This document shows, piece after piece, positions 30,201-37,660 of a DNA stretch of 64,000 nt. The notes under the pieces were generated by a model. The model was given only the letters and a program-made list of their open reading frames with translations, made no database searches and was not told where the DNA came from. Position 1 is the first letter of the stretch. Each line of letters begins with the position of its first letter. The translations under genes and the position numbers were made by a program. The DNA is from Gammaproteobacteria bacterium (lineage in GTDB: Bacteria; Pseudomonadota; Gammaproteobacteria; Acidiferrobacterales; Sulfurifustaceae): the NCBI GenBank assembly GCA_016199745.1, contig JACQFZ010000050.1, positions 87,658-151,657 on the forward strand. The letters are read 5' to 3'.

Positions 30201-30274
30201 ACGGTCGTGTCATCACCGCCACTATCACCGGCTCGGTGTTTGTCGATCCGGAAGGAGCACGTCAAAATGTCTAA
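27266..30274 (+). CDS. soxA: sarcosine oxidase alpha subunit
   Basis: 1002 aa from GTG at 27266 (AGAGG upstream), giving the standard start MSQHRLDNGGRIDRSK; an in-frame TTG at 27245 is not favoured. The order is an N-terminal ferredoxin-like part (FNGKQYQGHAGDTLASALL), an NAD-binding domain (VLVAGGGVAGLAAALAAGRAGA) and a C-terminal GcvT-like folate domain (ECVATRKSCGIMDASTLGKI, FSGELAYEVNI). The folate domain captures the methyl carbon as methylene-tetrahydrofolate. The end overlaps soxG by 8 nt. Confidence 0.97.
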   Translation: MSQHRLDNGGRIDRSKKISFTFNGKQYQGHAGDTLASALLANGVSLVARSWKYHRPRGIVSSGVEEPSAIVQLETGAYTVPNARATEIELYEGLSASSVNCWPSVDFDLMSITSKFARFMPAGFYYKTFMWPKSLWMTYEHFIRKGAGFGKSPEVADPDHYDKTYAHCDVLVAGGGVAGLAAALAAGRAGARVIIADEQNEFGGRLLSVRGTTETIDGVAPNVWVERTLAELRSMPDVQLLSRSTVFGYHDYNYVTINQRLTDHLPIANRKGARERVWRVRAKQVILATGAIERPLVFGNNDRPGIMLASAVSTYLNRYGVHLGVNAVVFTNNDSAYQTALDLAAAGITVAAIVDPRSQPQGELAQQARTAGIKIIDNSVVVDVDGCKRVSGVKVMTLAGNGVTGSAQTISCDLVAISGGWSPAVHLHAQSGGKARFDEAKACFVPGTSVQAERSIGAGNGSFALAACLNEGLSAGTEAARLAGFSNATIPPLPKAQQPAEQALKPLWVVPSTYPISRGPKRFVDLQNDVGASDIALAAAEGYRSIEHVKRYTALGFGTDQGKLGNINGMAILAQTLGQDIPSTGTTTFRPNYTPVTFGSIAGRELNDLLDPIRKTAIHQWHEENGALFENVGQWKRPWYFPKNGESLHDAVNRECVATRKSCGIMDASTLGKIDIQGPDATTFLNWVYTNSWTKLGVGKCRYGFMLDENGMVFDDGVTTRLAENHFLMTTTTGGAARVMSWLERWLQTEWPHLKVYLTSVTDHWVTPAVVGPNSRKVLQGVCKDVDFSPEAFPFMAYREGTVAGVPARIMRISFSGELAYEVNINANYGRHVWEALMAAGKPYDITPYGTETLHVLRAEKGYVIVGQDTDGSVTPIDLGMEWAITKGKDFLGRRSLSRSDTARDNRKHLVGLLTENPKEVIPEGAQVVTDSTVPIPTPMIGHVTSSYYSAFLGHSIAMAMVKGGRKRMGEKVQCPLADGRVITATITGSVFVDPEGARQNV

Positions 30275-30875
30275 TACCGTCGTAGCGGAAAGCCCGCTGG
30301 TTCGATTCAAGCTCAACGAGCGCGCCGCCAAGGGCACTGGCAACGCCGGTGTCATCGTCAACGAACGCGCCCTGCTCGGCCACGTCAACTTGCGTGGCGA
30401 TGCCCAAGACCCGCGCTTCGTCAGCGCTGCCAGCCAGGTCCTTGGCGTCGATGTGCCGACGGCCGCGAACACAGTGCACGAGGCGCAAGGCAATACCGTT
30501 TATTGGCTCGGCCCGAACGAGTGGTTGATCGTCACCACCGGCGAGCGTGCAACCGCCCTGGTCGGCGAGCTGCGCAAGGCGTTGGCAGGTTTATTCGTTG
30601 CCGTGACGGAAGTCAGCGGCGGCCAGACCGTGCTGGTGTTCCGCGGGCGCTCTGCCCGTGCCTTGTTTACGAAGGAATGCCCGCTCGATCTACATCCACG
30701 GTCGTTCCGCGTCGGCCAGTGCGCGCAAACTCATCTCGCCAAGGCGCCGATCTTAATCCGCCAGCTCGACGGCGAGCCGACCTATGAGATCGTTGTCCGC
30801 CGCAGCTTCTCGGACTATCTCTGGCTGTGGTTGGAAAGCGCCGCCGCGGAATATGGCCTGGCAATGTCAAAATAA
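30267..30875 (+). CDS. soxG: sarcosine oxidase gamma subunit
   Basis: 202 aa from ATG at 30267, with GAAGGAG ten bases before it inside soxA; upstream in-frame starts are not used. YWLGPNEWLIVT and the closing FSDYLWLWLESAAAEYG stretch are typical of SoxG. Overlap with soxA indicates translational coupling. It is the last gene of the cluster, followed by a strong terminator. Confidence 0.95.
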   Translation: MSNTVVAESPLVRFKLNERAAKGTGNAGVIVNERALLGHVNLRGDAQDPRFVSAASQVLGVDVPTAANTVHEAQGNTVYWLGPNEWLIVTTGERATALVGELRKALAGLFVAVTEVSGGQTVLVFRGRSARALFTKECPLDLHPRSFRVGQCAQTHLAKAPILIRQLDGEPTYEIVVRRSFSDYLWLWLESAAAEYGLAMSK

Positions 30876-30883
30876 GCAAAAAA

Positions 30884-30915
30884 AACCATCCGTAACCAAC
30901 CGGCTACGGATGGTT
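30884..30915. terminator. shared terminator of soxG and binding protein 2
   Basis: An 11-bp perfect stem (AACCATCCGTA with TACGGATGGTT) lies between convergent genes. A long A-run before it gives a T-run on the minus strand, so it is strongest for the gene at 30938. Confidence 0.85.
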
Positions 30916-30937
30916 GCTGTACCGCTACTGACGCCCT

Positions 30938-32539
30938 TTAGGTATCGAGCCAGACCTTTTGCGGTCCAAGTCCTCCGCCCATTTGATAGACCGGCGACGG
31001 CACGAAGCCCTTCACCTGCTTCGAGCCTGCGTCGATCGTGCTGTTGAACATCGGGATGAGCTCACCGCAGTCGTCGACCACCATGGCTTGCAAGTCGTGA
31101 TACATCTTCATGCGCTTGCCCGAATTGAGCTCGACGCGCGCCGCGGCTAACAATTTGTCAAAGTCCGGCCGCTTCCAGAATGCCTCGTTCCACGCCGCAT
31201 CTGACGTATAGGCCACCGACAACATCAGGTCGACCGTCGCGCGACCTTCCCAATAGGAACCACAGAACGGCTTTTTCATCCATACGTTGTCCCAATACCC
31301 GTCGGCCGGCACACGATCGATCTCCAACTTGATGCCAGCCTTGGCCGCGCTCCCTTGAAAGATTTGCGCAGTGTCAATTGCGCCGGTAAAGGCGGCGTCG
31401 GAGATGCTGAGCACGATCGGTCCACTGTAGCCGGACCGCTTCATGTGATGCTTGGCGCGGTCTGGATCGTACGGGCGCTGTTGAATATTGGAGGCGTAAT
31501 ACAGATAATGCGAAGCAATCGGATTATCGTTGCCGATCTTACCGTGTCCTAACAAGACGCGATCGACGATGGCTTGACGATCGATCGCATATTTAAGCGC
31601 GAGCCGCACATCTATATTATTAAACGGTGCCGTATCGCAGCGCATTGGGAACGTGTAGTGCGCACCAGCGGTGATCTCGAACAACTGCAGTTTGGGGTTA
31701 CGCGACAACGACAACACCGACTTCGGATCGACGCGATTGATGATGTGAACTGAGCCGCTGTTCAGCGCATTAATACGCGCCGTCGCATCGTTGATCGCCA
31801 GTGCTTCCATTGAATCCACGAAACCGCGGTCCTTGCGGAAATGGTTGGGGTTGCGCTTGAGGATTAACCGCACACCAGGCTCGAAGTCTTCGACAACGTA
31901 TGGCCCGGTAGTCACTTTGCCGTCGAACTTATCGCCCTCCGGCACAATCTGTAGGTGGAAATCCGCCAAAATGAAAGGCAAGTCAGCGTTGCCGGCATCA
32001 AGCGTAATGGTGACCTCGTCCTTGCCAGTCGCCTTAATGTCCGTTACCGATGTTAAATAGGCTTTGGCACCCGACTTGGAATCTTTACCGCGGTGATGGT
32101 TGATCGAATAGATAACATCTTCCGGCGTCATCGTCTTGCCGTTACTGAAGGTGACGTCTTTGCGCAGCTTCATCACCCACTCCTTGGCGCCGGGCTTGCC
32201 TTGCCAGCTCTCCGCCAGGGCCGCCGTAAGCTTCGGCCGGGCGCGCACATCTGCGCCGACGTCGACTTCGAGGAGAGGATTGAAGATCTGCTGGCCCATC
32301 ACCTGCATAAACGACGACGTGTAAGTCGCAGGGTCGATGCTATCGCTGCTACTACCGCCATGAAGACCCAGCAGCAGATGGCCGCCCCGCTTCGGCTGCT
32401 CAGCCGCCTGCGCCACGCCGGCTAACAACGTACCGGCCGTTGCCGCCGATACTCCGAGCGCTAACGAACGCTTGATGAAATCACGCCGGCTGAGCTTCCC
32501 GGACGCCAACATCGCTTTGAGGTCTTCCCACTCGCGCAT
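30938..32539 (-). CDS. ABC transporter substrate-binding protein, family 5, Tat-exported (copy 2)
   Basis: 533 aa, the same length as copy 1 and visibly close to it over the whole length (GGHLLLGLHGGSSSDSIDP, VIYSINHHRGKDSKSGAK, IDRQAIVDRVLLGHGK, AWNEAFWKRPDFDKLL). The Tat motif is SRRDFIKR. It stands alone between two terminators, so it is a single-gene unit without permease partners. The upstream region has two GCGACA hexamers but no clear 21-bp repeat. Confidence 0.92.
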   Translation of the reverse strand: MREWEDLKAMLASGKLSRRDFIKRSLALGVSAATAGTLLAGVAQAAEQPKRGGHLLLGLHGGSSSDSIDPATYTSSFMQVMGQQIFNPLLEVDVGADVRARPKLTAALAESWQGKPGAKEWVMKLRKDVTFSNGKTMTPEDVIYSINHHRGKDSKSGAKAYLTSVTDIKATGKDEVTITLDAGNADLPFILADFHLQIVPEGDKFDGKVTTGPYVVEDFEPGVRLILKRNPNHFRKDRGFVDSMEALAINDATARINALNSGSVHIINRVDPKSVLSLSRNPKLQLFEITAGAHYTFPMRCDTAPFNNIDVRLALKYAIDRQAIVDRVLLGHGKIGNDNPIASHYLYYASNIQQRPYDPDRAKHHMKRSGYSGPIVLSISDAAFTGAIDTAQIFQGSAAKAGIKLEIDRVPADGYWDNVWMKKPFCGSYWEGRATVDLMLSVAYTSDAAWNEAFWKRPDFDKLLAAARVELNSGKRMKMYHDLQAMVVDDCGELIPMFNSTIDAGSKQVKGFVPSPVYQMGGGLGPQKVWLDT

Positions 32540-32756
32540 CGCAACCCTCCTACCGATTAGTGTTGAACATCGATCAAAGCCCGCGATGACAGCGACATGA
32601 TGGCTATTGCATCGAAACGGGTTCCATAAATATAGAGCACTCAGAACATGGTAAATGGCCCGACTATTTAAGAGTTAACTGTGGAGAAATATTGCGCGAC
32701 ATCGTCTTATGGAGATCATGCTGAATACCATTACGCACCCTTAAACTAAAAAACGA

Positions 32757-32783
32757 GCGACGCGCCCTTCTGGGGGGCGTCGC
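32757..32783 (-). terminator. terminator of binding protein 3
   Basis: GCGACGCGCCC pairs imperfectly with GGGGGCGTCGC, and the minus strand continues into TCGTTTTTTAG. It lies about 30 bp after the stop codon. Confidence 0.75.
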
Positions 32784-32814
32784 CGGGCAATTCCGTCTGC
32801 CGAGGATTAGCGAA

Positions 32815-34416
32815 TTATTCCAACCAAACCTTTTCGGGCGCTCGATAACCGCTCAACTCGTAGGTCGGCAACGCATTAAAGCCTTTGACCTTGCTCGAAC
32901 CGGCATCGATCGTATTGTTGAACATCGGGATGATCTCGCCGCCATCTTCGTAAATCATCATTTGCAGATCGCGGTACATTTGTTTGCGCTTGCCGTAATC
33001 CAACTCGGCGCGCGCGACAGCGAGTAACTTGTCGAAGTCGGGACGCTTCCAGGCCGACTCGTTCCAGGCCGCATCAGATTTATAAACAACCGATAACATG
33101 AGATCGGCCGTCGGTCGACCGGACCAATACGATGCGCACCAAGGCTTCTTCAGCCAAACGTTGTCCCAGTAAGTTTCCGCGGCGGCGCGGTCGAGCTGCA
33201 CGTTGATACCGGCTTTGGCGGCACCTTGTTGGATAATCTCGGCGCAGGCGACGGCGCCGGTAAACGCACCTTCAGATACCGACAACACCAACGGACCACT
33301 GTGTCCGGATTTCTTATAGTGGAACTTCGCTAAATCCGGATCGAACTGACGTTGCGGAATATCGGCCGCTTGGAAACGATCGTACGGCGAAATCGGCACG
33401 TCTTTGCCGACCTTGCCATGGCCGTACAGCACTTTGTCGACCATAGCGTAGCGATCGACTGCACATTTCAACGCGAGTCGCAGACTATTGTTATTGTACG
33501 GTGCGGTATCGCAACGCATCGGGAACGTGTAATGCGCGCCGCCGGAAATTTCGAATACCTGACAAGCCGGGTTGCGCGATAACGCCAATACCGATTTCGC
33601 TTCGACACGATTAATCAAATGCACTTTGCCGGCCAACAACGCGTCAATACGCGCCTTCGGATCATTGATCGCGAGTGTTTCAACCGAGTCGACGAAGCCG
33701 CGATCAGAGCGGTAATGATTGGGGTTGCGCTTGGTTAGACCGCGCACACCGGGCTCGAACTTTTCCAAAACATACGCGCCGGTACCGACGCCGTCGAGAA
33801 AGTTAGTGCCCTCAGGCCCGATAGCCAGATGATAATCGGCGAGCAGATACGGAATGTCCGCATTACCACTGTTGAGCGTAATTTTTACTTCATGCTTGTC
33901 GGTCGCCTTGATGTCGATGATCGGCTCGAGCAACGACTTGGCGCTTGATTTCGAATCCTTCTTACGATGATGATTGAGCGAATAAACCACATCCGCCGCC
34001 GTCATCGACTTGCCGTTGTGGAACGTCACGTCCTTGCGGAGCTTGATGGTCCATTCTTTCGCGCCTGGCTTGGCTTCCCAACTCTCGGCCAATGCTGGCT
34101 GCGCCACCGGCCGGCCGCGGATATCGGACCCGATATCGACCTCAACCAGAGCGTTATAGAGCTGCATGCCGACAATCTGTAGATGCACAGCGACGATATT
34201 TGCCGGATCCAACGTATCTTGTGGGCTGGCGCCGTTGACGCCAAGAATCAAATGACCGCCGCGCTTCGGTGTAATGGCATCGGCCGATGCCGTCTTGGAA
34301 AGCACGCCGTCCGCCAGAGCGAACGAGACACCTAGCGCTGCCGATCGCTTCAAAAAGTCGCGGCGGCTAATTCGTCCCGCAGTTAACATCGCCTTGAGGT
34401 CTTCCCAATCACGCAT
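32815..34416 (-). CDS. ABC transporter substrate-binding protein, family 5, Tat-exported (copy 3)
   Basis: 533 aa from the ATG at 34416 with AGGAG 8 nt upstream; the frame is open further up but that part has no family character. Tat motif SRRDFLKR. Family-5 features are DVVYSLNHHRKKDSKS, VDRYAMVDKVLYGHGK and GHSGPLVLSVSEGAFTGAVACAEI. It is closer to copy 4 than to copies 1 and 2, so the four form two pairs. It is monocistronic, flanked by terminators. Confidence 0.92.
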   Translation of the reverse strand: MRDWEDLKAMLTAGRISRRDFLKRSAALGVSFALADGVLSKTASADAITPKRGGHLILGVNGASPQDTLDPANIVAVHLQIVGMQLYNALVEVDIGSDIRGRPVAQPALAESWEAKPGAKEWTIKLRKDVTFHNGKSMTAADVVYSLNHHRKKDSKSSAKSLLEPIIDIKATDKHEVKITLNSGNADIPYLLADYHLAIGPEGTNFLDGVGTGAYVLEKFEPGVRGLTKRNPNHYRSDRGFVDSVETLAINDPKARIDALLAGKVHLINRVEAKSVLALSRNPACQVFEISGGAHYTFPMRCDTAPYNNNSLRLALKCAVDRYAMVDKVLYGHGKVGKDVPISPYDRFQAADIPQRQFDPDLAKFHYKKSGHSGPLVLSVSEGAFTGAVACAEIIQQGAAKAGINVQLDRAAAETYWDNVWLKKPWCASYWSGRPTADLMLSVVYKSDAAWNESAWKRPDFDKLLAVARAELDYGKRKQMYRDLQMMIYEDGGEIIPMFNNTIDAGSSKVKGFNALPTYELSGYRAPEKVWLE

Positions 34417-34559
34417 ACCGGCAACTCCTAGAAGATTAATTATGGGTAATTGAGGTATAGAACATTGCCGAGCAATTTGCCCAGTTAACGAATAACGAAT
34501 AGCGACATTGGCGAAGATGGAATAAGTACCGAATTCCCTCGAATTTTTGGCAAAAAAAA

Positions 34560-34585
34560 ATGCGCAACCCATTGAGGTTGCGCAT
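34560..34585 (-). terminator. terminator of binding protein 4
   Basis: A 10-bp stem (ATGCGCAACC with GGTTGCGCAT, 6-nt loop) is followed on the minus strand by a run of nine T. A textbook intrinsic terminator. Confidence 0.9.
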
Positions 34586-34678
34586 CAATTCCCTGCCCCG
34601 CTTACTGCCAAAGGCAAGGAGACCCGAACATCATTAGGCGACCGCTTATTGGGCGGTAACCTGTCGTTTATTGGCTAA

Positions 34679-36277
34679 CTAGGCCTCCAACCAAACCTTC
34701 TCGGGTGCCCGATAGCCGCTGACGGGGTTGGTCGGTAGGGCCAGGAAGCCCTTAACCTGACTCGATCCGGCGTCGATGGTGTTGTTGAACATGGGAATAA
34801 CTTCGCCGCCGTCTTCGTAAACCATCGACTGCAGATCGAAGTACATCTTCCGACGCTTTACAAAATCGAGCTCGCTACGCGCGGCCTCGAGCAATTTGTC
34901 GAAATCGGAGCGCTTCCAAAACGACTCGTTCCACGGTGCATCGGACTTATAAGCCACCGACAACATAAGATCCGCCGTCGCGCGGCCATCCCAGAACGAC
35001 GCGCAGAACGGCTTTTTCATCCATACGTTGTCCCAGTAACCATCGGCCGGCACCTTCTCGACCTTCAAGGGAATACCGGCAGCGTTGGCACTCCTCTGGA
35101 AAATCTCGGCACAAGCGACGGCACCGGTAAAAGCCCCGTCGGATACGCTCAATACCACCGGTCCATTGTGGCCGGATTTTTTAAAGTGAAATTGCGCGAG
35201 ATCGGGATCGTAACGACGTTGGCGCAAATCGGAGGCATAAAACCGATCGTAGTTATAAATCGGCACGTCTTTGCCGGGCTTGCCGTGACCGTATAACACT
35301 TGCTGCACCATCGCCTCGCGATCGACAGCGTATTTGAGCGCGAGGCGCAAATCATTGTTGTCGAACGGCGCGATATCACAACGCATCGGGAAACAGTAAT
35401 GCGCGCTGCCGGCAATTTCGAATACTTGGACTTTGTTGTTGCGCGATAGCGAAAGCACTGCCTTCGGATCGACCCGGTTGATGATGTGTACCGAGCCATC
35501 GAGCAACGCATTCAAACGCGCGGCCGGATCATTGATTGCACGGGTCTCGACCGAGTCGACGAAGCCACGATCGGAACGATAGTGATTCTTAAAGCGTTTC
35601 GTCAGGCCGCGCACACCGGGTTGGTATTTCTCCAATACGTAGGCGCCGGTGCCGATACCATCGAGGAAGTTCGTACCTTCGGGTCCGATGCAAAGATGGT
35701 AATCCGCCAACAGGTAAGCCATATCGGCGTTGCCGCTATTGAGCGTGATTTTTACCTCGTGCCTGTCACTCACCTTGATGTCGGCGATCTGTGCCAGCAA
35801 TGACTTGGCACCGGATTTGGAATCTGGCTTGCGGTGATGATTGAGCGAATAAACGACGTCGGCCGGGGTAAGCGTCTTGCCGTTGTGAAACGTTACGCCC
35901 TTACGGATTTTAAAGATCCATTCTTTAGCACCGGGCTTGGCATCCCAACTTTCCGCCAGCGCCGGATGTGCCGCCGGTTGTGCCCGCAGATCGAGGCCAA
36001 TTTCGACTTCGGTTAGCGTGTTATAGAGCTGCATGCCGATAATTTGCAGATGGCTCGCGGTGTAAGTCGCCGGATCGAGAATATCGGTGGGGTTGGCGCC
36101 GTTGAGGCCGACGATGAGATGGCCGCCGCGCTTCGGAGTTTCCGCTTTGGCGTTTTGCGGCAACATGCTGCCGGCAAGCGAAGCAGAGACGCCCAGCGCC
36201 AGCGCCCGCTTCATAAAATCGCGGCGGCTGACGCTATCGTCGGCCGACATCGCTTCGAGATTTACTCGGTCACGCAT
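34679..36277 (-). CDS. ABC transporter substrate-binding protein, family 5, Tat-exported (copy 4)
   Basis: 532 aa. The start MRDRVNLEAMSADDSVSRRD leads into the Tat signal (SRRDFMKR, cleavage near AKA). The body is very similar to copy 3 (LYNTLTEVEIGLDLRAQP, VDREAMVQQVLYGHGKPGKD, HNGPVVLSVSDGAFTGAVACAEI). A 21-bp direct repeat lies 187-213 bp before the start, tying it to the putative GlxA regulon. Its ligand is unknown. Confidence 0.92.
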   Translation of the reverse strand: MRDRVNLEAMSADDSVSRRDFMKRALALGVSASLAGSMLPQNAKAETPKRGGHLIVGLNGANPTDILDPATYTASHLQIIGMQLYNTLTEVEIGLDLRAQPAAHPALAESWDAKPGAKEWIFKIRKGVTFHNGKTLTPADVVYSLNHHRKPDSKSGAKSLLAQIADIKVSDRHEVKITLNSGNADMAYLLADYHLCIGPEGTNFLDGIGTGAYVLEKYQPGVRGLTKRFKNHYRSDRGFVDSVETRAINDPAARLNALLDGSVHIINRVDPKAVLSLSRNNKVQVFEIAGSAHYCFPMRCDIAPFDNNDLRLALKYAVDREAMVQQVLYGHGKPGKDVPIYNYDRFYASDLRQRRYDPDLAQFHFKKSGHNGPVVLSVSDGAFTGAVACAEIFQRSANAAGIPLKVEKVPADGYWDNVWMKKPFCASFWDGRATADLMLSVAYKSDAPWNESFWKRSDFDKLLEAARSELDFVKRRKMYFDLQSMVYEDGGEVIPMFNNTIDAGSSQVKGFLALPTNPVSGYRAPEKVWLEA

Positions 36278-36591
36278 CTTAGTGGCCCCTTACGTCGGTG
36301 TATTACGGCGCCGACGCGGGACCAGCAGCGGCTCGTGAACATGCAAGATCATTCACGATTGGTTCTCCCTTCCCAACGACAACAAACTGCACCCACGCCG
36401 ACAAATCGATTATGCACTGCTGAGGAGGTATAAGTGACTTACGTGTCGGTATGCCGACGTAAGACGACCGGTTATTGAATTTTTACGACATTGGGACGGG
36501 CGGTAGCCGGCGCATGCCATCGATGCGCCGACATGAGTGCCGGCGAGGAGCAAAGGGTTGGGTAAAAAAACTAACTTAATCGCGAATAGCG
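36278..36591. other. 314-bp gap between binding protein 4 and fdsD
   Basis: It contains the direct-repeat operator at 36464-36490 and the terminator of the fds operon at its left-strand end. No gene is seen. Confidence 0.6.
36464..36490 (-). promoter_or_regulatory. 21-bp direct repeat upstream of binding protein 4
   Basis: The minus strand reads TGTCGT-N8-AA-N5-GGTCGT, the same two hexamers as at the cdhC site but in swapped order, with the AA in register. Confidence 0.55.
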
Positions 36592-36601
36592 TTAGTTTTT
36601 T
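36565..36601 (-). terminator. terminator of the fds operon
   Basis: AAAAAACTAAC and GTTAGTTTTTT pair across a 15-nt loop, with a T-run on the minus strand. The stem overlaps the last codon and stop of fdsD. Confidence 0.75.
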
Positions 36602-36825
36602 CTTTCAGCTTGCTCGGCGGCCAGCACTTTCACCGCATCGGCCACGATCTGCTTTAAGTCGTTATGGCCACCTTGCACGTGCGCAACAATTGCACGCCGC
36701 ATACGTGGATCCCAAAAACGCCGCAGGTGATCGGCAACGCCGGCAACGGCTTCGTTGCGATCGGGCTGGGATTCGAAGAAGGCGCCGATCTGATTCGCCA
36801 TCGTCACTAAATGTTCTACGTTCAT
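36592..36825 (-). CDS. fdsD: formate dehydrogenase delta subunit
   Basis: 77 aa. MANQIGAFFESQPDRNEAVAGVADHLRRFWDPRMRR fits the small FdsD family (NADH-dependent formate dehydrogenase delta subunit), which is needed for an active enzyme but has no known cofactor. It overlaps fdsC by 4 nt, and the terminator begins in its 3' end. Confidence 0.9.
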   Translation of the reverse strand: MNVEHLVTMANQIGAFFESQPDRNEAVAGVADHLRRFWDPRMRRAIVAHVQGGHNDLKQIVADAVKVLAAEQAERKN

Positions 36826-37652
36826 GCGCAGTCGAGACTCTGATTAGTTTGAATTCGTTCCGGCCCGGCATAAACCGTATGGCCGTGTTGGCGTGCGAAG
36901 CCGACTAGCGTTAGTCCGCTCTGCTGAGCCAAACGGATAGCGAGACCGGTAGGTGCGGAAATAGCCGCCAATAACGGGATACCAACGGTTGCTGCCTTTT
37001 GCACCATTTCGCAACTAGCGCGGCTGGTAAGCACGGCGAAGCCGCTGTCGCAGGCCACGCCCTGCTTGGCCATCGCGCCGATCAATTTATCTAACGCGTT
37101 GTGCCGGCCGACGTCTTCGCGCACGAGTTGCACTTCGCCTGTCGGCGTCGCCCAAGCCGCCGCGTGGACCGCGCCGGTCAATGTGTTCAAACGTTGGCCC
37201 TTCGGCAATTCGGCGAACGCACGATGCAACGCGTCGGGATGAATGACAGTGCCCTTTGGTACCGCCGGCAACGGCCGCAGCACCTGCTCCAGACTCTCGG
37301 TGCCGCAGATGCCGCAGCCGGTGCGTCCAGCGAGCGTGCGCCGACGTTCTTGGATCGCGAGGAAATGATTTTCCGCGACCGTGAGCAGAACCTGGATGCC
37401 CATGTCGGTGGTGCGCACGTGCACGTCATAAATATCGCGCGTGTTCGGCACCAATCCTTCGCTCAACGAAAAACCGAAGGCGAAGTCTTCGAGGTCATGC
37501 GGCGTCGCCAACATCACGGCATGCGATACGCCGTTGTAGAACAAACCGACCGGCACCTCTTCGGCGACGACATCCTGCACCGCCGACGTCGCCGTCCCGT
37601 CCCAATGTTGGGCGGAGTACTTGCCGGTTTGCGCGGGCAACTTCACCAGCAT
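36822..37652 (-). CDS. fdsC: formate dehydrogenase sulfurtransferase / accessory protein FdhD
   Basis: 276 aa from ATG at 37652, 8 bp after the fdsA stop; the longer open frame runs antisense-like through fdsA and is rejected. The CGICG motif (RTGCGICGTESLEQV) carries the cysteines that transfer sulfur to the molybdenum cofactor. EDVGRHNALDKLIG and SRASCEMVQKA are also conserved. It sulfurates the Mo-bis-MGD before insertion in FdsA. fdsGBACD gene order matches Cupriavidus and Rhodobacter. Confidence 0.92.
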   Translation of the reverse strand: MLVKLPAQTGKYSAQHWDGTATSAVQDVVAEEVPVGLFYNGVSHAVMLATPHDLEDFAFGFSLSEGLVPNTRDIYDVHVRTTDMGIQVLLTVAENHFLAIQERRRTLAGRTGCGICGTESLEQVLRPLPAVPKGTVIHPDALHRAFAELPKGQRLNTLTGAVHAAAWATPTGEVQLVREDVGRHNALDKLIGAMAKQGVACDSGFAVLTSRASCEMVQKAATVGIPLLAAISAPTGLAIRLAQQSGLTLVGFARQHGHTVYAGPERIQTNQSLDCA

Positions 37653-37660
37653 CTCCGACG

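Noticed and set aside
32592..32701. GCGACA hexamers upstream of binding protein 2 as regulon sites
   Set aside because: Neither has a partner half-site at 21 bp nor the AA in register, so they may be chance matches.
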